From assembly GCF_029167205.1 (NCBI RefSeq), contig NZ_JARFPL010000002.1, forward strand, positions 40,253 to 104,252: a stretch of DNA of 64,000 nt. The letters run 5' to 3'. Source of the stretch: Methanocrinis alkalitolerans (GTDB taxonomy: Archaea > Halobacteriota > Methanosarcinia > Methanotrichales > Methanotrichaceae). Position 1 is the first letter of the stretch, and every line of letters starts with the position of its first letter. Below the pieces are notes generated by a model. It had not been told where the DNA came from, ran no database searches, and worked only from the letters and a program-made list of their open reading frames with translations. A program made the translations under genes and the position numbers. Of the stretch, positions 51,486 to 58,231 are shown in pieces.

Positions 51486-51779
51486 CTCACTAACCTCAAC
51501 GGCTTAGCTCGTCTTCTCCCCAATATCGATATCAGCGCTGAAAGTTTATAACAATTGCGCCGTTACAAAATGTCAAAACCGTCGAAGAAGAAGAGGGCTG
51601 ACGCAGAAGACCATCTATCTGTGGGCCCATCCCGACTCGTCCGCCGCCCCCCGGCCCCCAGAAACGGCAGCAATTTCGGTGAAGGCGCCATTTCCCCCGC
51701 CGGGGACCAGGCATCATCGCCACCGCCCACCAAAAATTGTGGGGGGGGTGTGAAGGATGGGGGAGGGGTGGGGAGGGGG

Positions 51780-52439
51780 CTAATCCGCCTCCAGCCTCTC
51801 CAACGCCTGTTTTGCCGCCCTTTGAACCGACGGCGCCTCGTCGTCCAGCGCCTCGGCGAGGGGTCCCGCCGCCCGGGGGTCGCCTATCCGGCAGAGGGCG
51901 AGGGCGGCGTTCCGGCGGACGTGCTCATATCCGTCTTTCAGAGCTTCGATGAGGGGATCGACCGCCCGAGGGTCGCCGATCCTCCCGAGGGACCAGGCGG
52001 CCCTGGATCGGACGGACCATATGGCATCCCCCAGTCCGTCGATGAGGGGATCGACCGCCCTAGGGTCGCCGATCCTCCCGAGGGCCTCCACCGCCCTCCA
52101 TCGGACCCCTTTATTCTCATCGCCGAGGGCCGCCATCAGATGATCGAGTGCCCCGGCATCACCGATCTGACCGAGGGCGTAGGCGGCCCTCGATCGAACC
52201 ATCTGGTCCCCGTCACCCTTCAGAGCTTCGATTAGGGGACCGACGGCTCCGGGGTCGCCGATGACCCCCAGGGACCAGGCGGCCCGCTCCCGGACCCTCC
52301 CTTCCCCGTCCTTCAGGGCTTCGATGAGGGGCTCTGTGGCCCCGGGGTCGCCGATCCTCCCGAGGGCATAAGCCGCCATCGTGCGGGAATGCAGATCGCC
52401 GCTCTTCAGAGCCCGCAATAGGTCATCGATCTCTGCCAT
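51780..52439 (-). CDS. HEAT-repeat (PBS lyase-type) protein
   Basis: 219 residues made of seven HEAT-like units of 31 residues. Each follows AVxPLIEALKDxxxxVRxxAAxALGRIGDPxA with little variation. Such alpha-solenoids act in protein-protein contacts or as chromophore-lyase-like helpers. No signal peptide or other domain is present. The near-identity of the units indicates recent expansion. The GGTCGGCGATCCTCCCGAGG-type repeats are visible in the DNA. Confidence 0.88.
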   Translation of the reverse strand: MAEIDDLLRALKSGDLHSRTMAAYALGRIGDPGATEPLIEALKDGEGRVRERAAWSLGVIGDPGAVGPLIEALKGDGDQMVRSRAAYALGQIGDAGALDHLMAALGDENKGVRWRAVEALGRIGDPRAVDPLIDGLGDAIWSVRSRAAWSLGRIGDPRAVDPLIEALKDGYEHVRRNAALALCRIGDPRAAGPLAEALDDEAPSVQRAAKQALERLEAD

Positions 52440-52595
52440 CGCCGGCCACCGCCCGTAAGATCAGTTTCAGTATCATCTCCTCTGCCCTCCTCTCCATCCT
52501 CTCTCTTGGGAAGGCGGTCAAGGTCCGTGAAAAATTTATCGGTGTCTTCCCACGGGCCAGCGGGGATCGATCGGTGAGAGAAAAAGTCGGCAGGT
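52440..52595. other. Spacer without a recognised gene
   Basis: This holds the presumed promoter of the HEAT gene on the minus strand and leads into a small plus-strand frame. No RNA gene or repeat stands out. Confidence 0.4.
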
Positions 52596-52754
52596 TTGAC
52601 GGCGCCGCTTATACCTCTTTTTAAAGAATCTGAGGATCCTGCTTATGCCTACCAGAGCCAGCACCTTAATGATCTTCTTGTGCAACGCCATCGTAAATCA
52701 CCACTTATCCTTTCTGCCATCAAACGCGAAGAACGTTTCGGTTTAGTCGAATAA
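52596..52754 (+). CDS. Possible 52-residue protein or gene remnant
   Basis: A TTG frame with GGCAGG just before it encodes TAPLIPLFKESEDPAYAYQS followed by QHLNDLLVQRHRKSPLILSA and ends at TAA. The composition is protein-like (charged, with LLVQRH and AIKREERF helices). It may be a small gene or the tail of a lost one. No family is recognised. The next gene starts 130 bases on. Confidence 0.35.
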   Translation: MTAPLIPLFKESEDPAYAYQSQHLNDLLVQRHRKSPLILSAIKREERFGLVE

Positions 52755-52844
52755 TATGAAGCGAATTGAGGTGAGGATGCGGCTTCATGCCTAAAGAAAA
52801 TTAGTGCCCAGACCCGGATTTGATCACTGTTTTACAGGTAAAGC

Positions 52845-52853
52845 TTTATATAC
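52845..52853 (+). promoter_or_regulatory. TATA box of the wHTH/coiled-coil-integrase pair
   Basis: TTTATATAC predicts a start of transcription near 52877, a few bases before the TTG at 52884, so the mRNA would be nearly leaderless. Confidence 0.6.
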
Positions 52854-52883
52854 TTGCGGATCAATTCCATATCGGTGACTTAA

Positions 52884-53393
52884 TTGGTCAAACCCGATAG
52901 ATCGAGGTACGTTTGGCTCTACCTCCCATCCAAAGCTGATAAAGAGAGATGGCAGGCTTTGGCGGACGAAGCGAAGTCTCCTTTATCCAGATTCGTTATC
53001 GAGATAGTTGAGAGCACCTTGGCGGAGAACGAAGAGCTTCGTCCCCGTCGCGAAATGGTGAATGAGCTGGAATCTGTAAAGAATGAGAACAAAAAACTTC
53101 GTGATGATCTGCGCCAGAAAGACATCGTTATAGATAGGTACGAGTCCGAATTGAAGCGCTATAGAAGTGAAGTCTTCCTTAGCTCCAATTTTGAAGGTAT
53201 TCGCCGCTACAGCAAAGAGTTAGTGGAGATCTTAAAAGCTGGGAATTACGTGGACAGCTACCGCCTGTTGGAAGTCCTGAATATCGATCCTAGGGAGTCG
53301 GAGCAGATCCAGGCAGTATCCCACCAACTGGAGGAGCTTGAAGAATACGGGATGATAAAACCTGAGGGTCGAGGATGGCGATGGATAGGTTAA
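52884..53393 (+). CDS. Coiled-coil DNA-binding-type protein coupled to the integrase
   Basis: 169 residues from TTG, the start being set by the TATA spacing. The N-terminus RYVWLYLPSKADKERWQALA plus SPLSRFVIEIVES looks like a ribbon-helix-helix module as in plasmid and virus regulators. Residues 50-95 are coiled coil (ELESVKNENKKLRDDLRQKD). The C-terminus (IRRYSKELVEIL, SYRLLEVLNID, LEELEEYGMIKPEGRGW) looks like a winged helix. The last 19 bases overlap the integrase start. It could be the excision or copy-control partner of the recombinase; this is inference. Confidence 0.68.
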   Translation: MVKPDRSRYVWLYLPSKADKERWQALADEAKSPLSRFVIEIVESTLAENEELRPRREMVNELESVKNENKKLRDDLRQKDIVIDRYESELKRYRSEVFLSSNFEGIRRYSKELVEILKAGNYVDSYRLLEVLNIDPRESEQIQAVSHQLEELEEYGMIKPEGRGWRWIG

Positions 53394-54298
53394 TTGAAGG
53401 ATTCCTTCAGGACTGCGCCATCCGGGGGATGACAAAGAGATCGGTTGAATCGTATCATTCCAGCCTAAAAAACTTCGCAATCTACGTTGCGGAACAGGCA
53501 ATCAGCATCGTTGAAGTTGATAAAAACGCTCTCAGAGGATATATAGAGCATCTTCGACTCTACAAAGGATTTACGATGAGGACTATTGAAGCCAACTTTT
53601 CCGCGATATCGAGCTTCTATGAATATTTGGTCTTCGAAGGGATTGTCTCCGCAAATCCTGTGATCCCCATTAGAAAACGATACATCAAGCGATACAAGAA
53701 TAATGACGATGCTCGCACCAGAAAGCTGATCTCTGCGGATGAAATGGCTATGCTCATAAACTCCACAATCGATATCCGGGACAAAGCAATAATCACGTTG
53801 TTGGCAAAGACTGGTATTAGGCGCAACGAACTAATTACTCTGGACCTTTATGATGTCGATTTTGTCGAGCAGAAAATCAGACTTAAACCCACGGCAAAAA
53901 GGAAAAACAGGACTATTTTTTTTGACGAAGAGACAGCTTTTCTGCTCCGCCGATGGCTAAAAATCCGGATTGGTATGAATCTCAAGGATGATCCTGCATT
54001 ATTCCTGAATGCATATGGTGGTCGGCTAAACCGCAATGGTATTTACGATGCTGTGGTCAAGGCAGCTGAAAGGGTGGGTCTACATGATCCGAAGTCTGAT
54101 AGACTGGAAGACCACTTTACCCCACACTGCTGCCGCCACTGGTTCACCACCCACCTCCGCCGAGCGGGCATGCCTCGCGAATTCATCCAAGAGCTGCGCG
54201 GAGATGCTAGGAGGGAGACCATAGATATATATGATCATATAGATGAAAAAGAGCTTCGCGAAAGCTACCTCGCCCATATACCGCAACTGGGGATATAG
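53375..54298 (+). CDS. Tyrosine recombinase (XerA/integrase family)
   Basis: 307 residues. The N-terminal SAM-like domain (1-95, SVESYHSSLKNFAIYVAE) binds core sites. The catalytic domain has Arg in LLAKTGIRRNE near 147, the H-x-x-R box HCCRHWFTTH near 250 with a following Trp/His, and the nucleophile Tyr in IDIYDHID near 284. A lysine lies in the beta-hairpin (IRLKPTAKRKNR). All catalytic residues appear present, so it should be active. It starts inside the end of the coiled-coil gene. A truncated homologue follows with no gap. AT-rich codon use suggests transfer. Confidence 0.92.
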   Translation: MAMDRLIEGFLQDCAIRGMTKRSVESYHSSLKNFAIYVAEQAISIVEVDKNALRGYIEHLRLYKGFTMRTIEANFSAISSFYEYLVFEGIVSANPVIPIRKRYIKRYKNNDDARTRKLISADEMAMLINSTIDIRDKAIITLLAKTGIRRNELITLDLYDVDFVEQKIRLKPTAKRKNRTIFFDEETAFLLRRWLKIRIGMNLKDDPALFLNAYGGRLNRNGIYDAVVKAAERVGLHDPKSDRLEDHFTPHCCRHWFTTHLRRAGMPREFIQELRGDARRETIDIYDHIDEKELRESYLAHIPQLGI

Positions 54299-54811
54299 GC
54301 GATCATCACCCTCTTCGCGAAGACCGGGATAAGAAGAAAGGAACTCATTGCTGTAGATGTCGACGTCATCGACTGGGTGGAGCAAAGCATCCGACTCAAG
54401 CCGACGGCGAAGAGGACCAACAGGACGGTATTTTTCGACGACGAGACCTCTTTCATTTTGAGGCGGTGGCTGAGGGTGAGAGAGTCGCGAAATAAGGATC
54501 AGGTAATGGCCCTCTTCATCAACAACAGGGGCGAAAGAATCCAACGAAGCGGAGTCAGCCGGATGGTCGAAAAGGTAGCCACCCAAGTTGGTTTGCACGA
54601 TCCCAATTCTGAGCGAATGGAGGACCACTTCTCGCCCCACTGTTGCCGCCACTGGTTCACCACCCACCTCCGACGGGCGGGGATGCCCCGCGAATTCATC
54701 CAGGAGCTGAGAGGGGACGTGCGGAAAGAGGCCATCGATATCTACGATCACATAGACCGCAAAGAGCTTCGCGAAAGCTATTTGGCTCACATACCGCAAC
54801 TTGGGATATAA
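54299..54811 (+). pseudogene. Second, N-terminally truncated tyrosine recombinase
   Basis: Directly after the stop of the first recombinase the same catalytic domain begins again: AIITLFAKTGIRRKELIAVD, then IRLKPTAKRTNRTVFF and so on to the stop. It lacks the first 130 or so residues and a ribosome-binding site. The last 60 residues (from HCCRHWFTTHLRRAGMPRE on) are almost identical to the first copy while the middle differs, and GC is higher. Read-through or an internal ATG could make a catalytic-domain fragment, but a pseudogene is more likely. The pattern indicates replacement of the 5' half by a related gene, or gene conversion of the 3' ends. Confidence 0.8.
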
Positions 54812-54866
54812 GTAATCGTGTATTTCTAGGTGGTAAAATTGGCATGGTGATCTGGAGAAGGGGGCG

Positions 54867-55040
54867 ATGAAAGCGGCGGAGGCCGTCGGGATAGAGGCTA
54901 GGCCTCTGGGCCGGATGATGAAGGCGGCGGGGCTTCAAGCGAAAAACACGACCCGAAATGGAGTGACGGATCGATATTACCTCTTCGACCTGAAGGAGCA
55001 GATAGAAGGGATTCTGGCGGCGGGTGATCTGGAGGAGTGA
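54867..55040 (+). CDS. Small protein of 57 residues, possibly a C-terminal remnant
   Basis: ATG preceded by GGAGAAGGGGG; the product KAAEAVGIEARPLGRMMKAA then NGVTDRYYLFDLKEQI ends at TGA 55038-55040. It resembles the short DNA-binding tail (helical hairpin plus RYYLF strand) found at the end of virus or plasmid replication and primase-type proteins. Three bases separate it from the pentapeptide gene, so translation may be coupled. Real or remnant cannot be decided. Confidence 0.45.
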   Translation: MKAAEAVGIEARPLGRMMKAAGLQAKNTTRNGVTDRYYLFDLKEQIEGILAAGDLEE

Positions 55041-55043
55041 GGC

Positions 55044-56492
55044 GTGGGTGAGGAGAGAGAGCGTAGGGTAGTGCCAGCCAGAGAGATCCTGGCCAAGATC
55101 GAGCGGGGCGAGGACGTCGAATACGACAACGTGATCGTCGAGGGCGACCTGGACATAAGTGGGCTAGATCTGCCTATTGAACACGTTGAGAGATCCGAAT
55201 TTCAGTTAAAGCTAGGATCGGCGGGTAAATTGGTAGTGGTCAGCTCAGAGATAAACATCACAGGTTCCGAGGTACATGGAAAAGTAGATTTCAGCAATGG
55301 ATTCATGCGAAAACGAATCAACTTTGCGGGGACTCAGTTCGATAACCAAGCTGTTTTCTTGAATGCCTATTTCAACAACTACTCTCGCTTCGAGGAAGCT
55401 AAGTTCAGATATTATTCCAGCTTCGTGGGGGCACGCTTTAAAATCCATGCCGGTTTCGAGGGGGCTCGATTCAGTAGTAATGCCGACTTTGAGGGGGCTA
55501 TATTTAGCAACTATGCGGGATTTGATGGTGCCCAATTCGGCGGCAAAACCGACTTCCGTTTGGCTCAGTTCGGTGGAGTTACTCGTTTTAGTTATACTAA
55601 GTTCGGCGGGGATGCTAAATTCAAGGGAGCTGAGTTCAGAGGGTACGCTAATTTCGAAAGAGCCAATTTCAGCGAGAATGCTGGCTTTAGGGAAACGAAG
55701 TTCACCGGCAGAAATGTATACTTCTGGGGAGCCAAGTTCACCGGCAGAAATGCAGATTTCGGTAATGCAAAGTTCACCGGCGGAGAAGCCGACTTTAGTC
55801 GAGCTGAGTTCATTGGCTGTGACGCTAATTTCATTAGAGCTGAGTTCTGCAAGAATGCGGACTTCTGGAATTCTGATTTTAGGAGGGATGCACTCTTCAG
55901 TTATACAGTGTTCGACGGTGATGTTTACTTCTGGGATGTTAAATTTGGAGGAAATGCAGAATTCTATGGAGCGACGTTTGGTAAAAAATTATCCTTATCG
56001 CATTTAAGATTTAATTTATTGTATATAAATTGGGCGCAAATTAAAGATAGTCTTATTTACGATGGTCCTGCTTATCTAGCATTAATCAAAAACTTTAAAG
56101 TTATCGAGCGGTTTGCAGATGCAGAAGATTGCTATTATGAATATCGAAAACAGAGTCAATCTAAAAAAAAATGGTATAGTGATGAGGGTGGTTGGGATTG
56201 GTCAAAGCTTCCGGATGTCATTGCCTGTATATCTTGCGGATATGGTGTTCGTCCTTTGCATACAATCCTTTGCATGTCCGGTGTCATCTTCATAAGTTGG
56301 ATCTTTTTTTTAGGTTATTTCGACTCGCTTTTTGAAAGCTTCTATTTCAGCGTTATGACGTTCACCGGCAGCAAACAAAATGACGTTACGCCAGACATGT
56401 TGTTTAGAAGTGTCGTTCTGATAGAAGCGATCCTTGGGTACCTTTTCATGGCGCTATTCGTAGTCGTTTTGGCTCGCAAGCTCATCAGATAA
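55044..56492 (+). CDS. Pentapeptide-repeat protein with C-terminal two-helix channel-like domain
   Basis: 482 residues from GTG. After an N-terminal acidic region (IEYDNVIVEGDLDISGL-type repeats) come about 20 pentapeptide-like units (A-x-F-x-x, with ARF, AKF, AEF and AIF) to about residue 330, predicted to form a square beta-helix. A linker helix follows, then two membrane helices (about 406-425 and 453-478) with a re-entrant segment between, SFYFSVMTFTGSKQND. This has the layout of two-TM potassium channels (Ion_trans_2), but the filter motif TVGYG is absent. It would be a membrane pore or sensor with a cytosolic repeat domain. Neighbours (integrase, IR-flanked ORF, type III R-M) suggest a defence or mobile context. 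Function is inferred. Confidence 0.82.
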   Translation: MGEERERRVVPAREILAKIERGEDVEYDNVIVEGDLDISGLDLPIEHVERSEFQLKLGSAGKLVVVSSEINITGSEVHGKVDFSNGFMRKRINFAGTQFDNQAVFLNAYFNNYSRFEEAKFRYYSSFVGARFKIHAGFEGARFSSNADFEGAIFSNYAGFDGAQFGGKTDFRLAQFGGVTRFSYTKFGGDAKFKGAEFRGYANFERANFSENAGFRETKFTGRNVYFWGAKFTGRNADFGNAKFTGGEADFSRAEFIGCDANFIRAEFCKNADFWNSDFRRDALFSYTVFDGDVYFWDVKFGGNAEFYGATFGKKLSLSHLRFNLLYINWAQIKDSLIYDGPAYLALIKNFKVIERFADAEDCYYEYRKQSQSKKKWYSDEGGWDWSKLPDVIACISCGYGVRPLHTILCMSGVIFISWIFFLGYFDSLFESFYFSVMTFTGSKQNDVTPDMLFRSVVLIEAILGYLFMALFVVVLARKLIR

Positions 56493-56523
56493 AACGCAGC
56501 ATGGAGCCGAGACGCCCCACCAT

Positions 56524-56573
56524 TAGTTATGTGACTACTTCCAAAATAGAAACATGCAATGGTCACATAACTA
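56524..56573. repeat. Inverted repeat, left of the 56.6-kb ORF
   Basis: TAGTTATGTGAC (56524-56535) is perfectly mirrored by GTCACATAACTA (56562-56573) with 26 bases between. The core GTTATGTGAC recurs in the repeat at 56991-57041. Confidence 0.9.
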
Positions 56574-56579
56574 CATACC

Positions 56580-56981
56580 TTGAAGAGCATCCACCGAACC
56601 ACCAGCGGCTGGAAAGCAAAGGAGCTGAGAGACGTGGCGCATGAATTGAGGCGACACGCGCAAAGCCTCCGAGATATGCCGAACCGTGCCGTTGCTACCA
56701 TGATGGAAGGGAAAGCCCTGGAGGCCCTGGAAGAGGCCGAGAGGCTGAAGGAGGAGGCCCTGGAGGCAATGGAGAAGGCCAGGCTGGAGGCGGTGACCGT
56801 CTACCTCGGCCAGGTGGAGAAGATCACCGCGAAGGGGCCGAAGACCTATGAGTACTATTTCGCGTCTTGGAAAATGGGTGGCAAGGTCGTCAACAAGTAC
56901 ATCGGCTCTCCTCGGAAGATGACCCGAGAGGCGGCCACGGCGAAGGCCCGAAAGCTAAAGGCTGAGGCGCTAGGGCTCTGA
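56580..56981 (+). CDS. Helical protein with C-terminal YYFASWK-type domain
   Basis: Up to 133 residues from TTG; a GTG at 56634 or ATG at 56679 are possible later starts. A long Glu/Ala-rich coiled coil (EALEEAERLKEEALEAMEKA) is followed by a compact C-terminus with KGPKTYEYYFASWKMGGKVV and NKYIGSPRKM. The second part resembles small domains found in transposon- and DUF6788-associated proteins (YYxxSWxxxGKxxxKYxG). The gene sits exactly between two inverted repeats sharing the core GTTATGTGAC, as if it were the cargo of a small mobile unit. Confidence 0.65.
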   Translation: MKSIHRTTSGWKAKELRDVAHELRRHAQSLRDMPNRAVATMMEGKALEALEEAERLKEEALEAMEKARLEAVTVYLGQVEKITAKGPKTYEYYFASWKMGGKVVNKYIGSPRKMTREAATAKARKLKAEALGL

Positions 56982-56990
56982 TCTTTCATT

Positions 56991-57041
56991 TTGGTTATGT
57001 TACCCTAAATATAACACATTGCTTTAGGGTCACATAACCAA
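56991..57041. repeat. 19-bp inverted repeat, right of the 56.6-kb ORF
   Basis: TTGGTTATGTTACCCTAAA (56991-57009) pairs with TTTAGGGTCACATAACCAA (57023-57041), one mismatch in 19, across 13 bases. It starts 9 bases after the ORF stop, so it may also act as a terminator hairpin. Confidence 0.9.
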
Positions 57042-57121
57042 CCGACACCGAAACATTTTTCGGCGATCACGACAGTCCACCACGCCAGAGGAGGGAGATT
57101 AAGACGAGACCGAAACCGATT

Positions 57122-57778
57122 TTGGCTTTGCTGTTGCTGGCCTATCTTTTGCCGATAATGGCATTGGCCGCCAGTGACGAGGTGAGCGGCGTAGTTACCA
57201 ACGTCGTCGACGGCGACACCTTTGACCTCAGAATCGAGAAGACAGATCCCCGGATTCTCTACGAAATCGAGCGGGTGAGGCTGGCTGATGTGGACTCCCC
57301 GGAGATGAGCACGCCAGAGGGACCGCCAGCGAAGGTCTCCTCCACTGAGGCCCTGCTAGGGAAAAAGGTCTGGCTGGATATCGATGACAAGTCGAAGGAC
57401 GGGCGGGACATGTACGAGAGGATCCTCGCCGTGGTCTACCTGGAGGACCTCAACGGGACGATCAACACCACCCACCCCTTCAACCGGCTTCTGGTGGATG
57501 CTGGCCATGCCGTAGTTAAGGACTTCACAAACAACGAATTCGACCCAGCGGCGTGGTGGGAAGAGGGGATACCTCAGCCCGAACTATCCCCGGTCCCGGA
57601 CACCGCCACAACCGCGAAGGGCGGGCAATTCGTGGGTTCTGTGAGGTCGGATAAGTATCATTATCCGTCTTGCAAGTGGGGGAAGACGATAGCCTCGCAT
57701 AACGAGATCTGGTTCTCCAGCTCGGAGGAGGCCAGGGCAGCGGGATACGTGCCCTGTGGAGCGTGCAACCCCCCATGA
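57122..57778 (+). CDS. Exported staphylococcal-nuclease-like protein with C-terminal Cys domain
   Basis: At least 218 residues. After a signal peptide (LALLLLAYLLPIMALA) comes a thermonuclease domain: VVDGDTFDLRI, RVRLADVDSPE with the catalytic Arg and Glu, and RDMYERILAVVY with the second Arg. The last 50 residues (GSVRSDKYHYPSCKWGKTIA to YVPCGACNPP) form the small Ada-like cysteine domain often fused to such nucleases. TTG 57122 is the first standard start, but homology to the leader at 63931 and the GGAGG at 57090 point to the ACG at 57104 (or ATT at 57098) as true start, which restores the basic KTRPKP segment. The stop overlaps the DUF1699 start (ATGA). It probably degrades extracellular nucleic acid. 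Confidence 0.88.
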   Translation: MALLLLAYLLPIMALAASDEVSGVVTNVVDGDTFDLRIEKTDPRILYEIERVRLADVDSPEMSTPEGPPAKVSSTEALLGKKVWLDIDDKSKDGRDMYERILAVVYLEDLNGTINTTHPFNRLLVDAGHAVVKDFTNNEFDPAAWWEEGIPQPELSPVPDTATTAKGGQFVGSVRSDKYHYPSCKWGKTIASHNEIWFSSSEEARAAGYVPCGACNPP

Positions 57779-58173
57779 AGATCCGGATCGTCAACTCAAA
57801 GGAGGAGATAGCGAAACTTGATCCAAGAGAGAGGGTCGTCCATCTGGCCTTCCCCCTCCCCGCCGTCGTCCTCTTCGAGCTGATGAAAAGATGCCCGCGA
57901 CTTAAGGCTATCGAGGTCCCTCCGTCGCGGTTCCCAAAGCTTTCTAAGCCTACTTGGTGCCTCCTGGAGGTCCAAGGGGTGAAGGTCTTTCCGGGTCGGA
58001 TATGGGGCCATAGGACCGACATAGACGAATATTACACCGTTGACGAGGGGGCGATCCTCCAGAGAGCGGGGGAACTTCGCGCCGAGGGGCTGGACTCCGG
58101 GGAGATCGTGGCGAAGGCGGCGGCGGAGGCGGGGGTATCGGCGGGGCTGGTGGGGTTCATCCTGGGAAGATAA
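57775..58173 (+). CDS. DUF1699 family protein
   Basis: 132 residues beginning KIRIVNSKEEIAKLDPRERV with VHLAFPLPAVVLFELMKRCP, LKAIEVPPSRFPKLSK and VFPGRIWGHRTDIDEYYTVD. This is the DUF1699 pattern found in Methanosarcinales. The last 40 residues (AGELRAEGLDSGEIVAKAA) look like a short helix-turn-helix. The ATG overlaps the nuclease TGA by 4 bases, so the two are coupled. Function is unknown. Confidence 0.8.
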   Translation: MKIRIVNSKEEIAKLDPRERVVHLAFPLPAVVLFELMKRCPRLKAIEVPPSRFPKLSKPTWCLLEVQGVKVFPGRIWGHRTDIDEYYTVDEGAILQRAGELRAEGLDSGEIVAKAAAEAGVSAGLVGFILGR

Positions 58174-58231
58174 CACCAAAACGTTTTTCACATAACGGTA
58201 CGTCCTATTCAGGCGTAGGGAGACGTTCGAG

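Noticed and set aside
51555..52235. Plus-strand 226-codon frame opposite the HEAT gene
   Set aside because: It is the mirror of the HEAT repeats, with repeated RPRVADPPEG-type peptides. The minus strand gives a textbook HEAT protein.
57023..57095. CCGAAACATTTTTCGG hairpin before the exported nuclease as a riboswitch
   Set aside because: The stem is only six base pairs and no conserved aptamer-like sequence is around it; a simple terminator or chance hairpin is enough.
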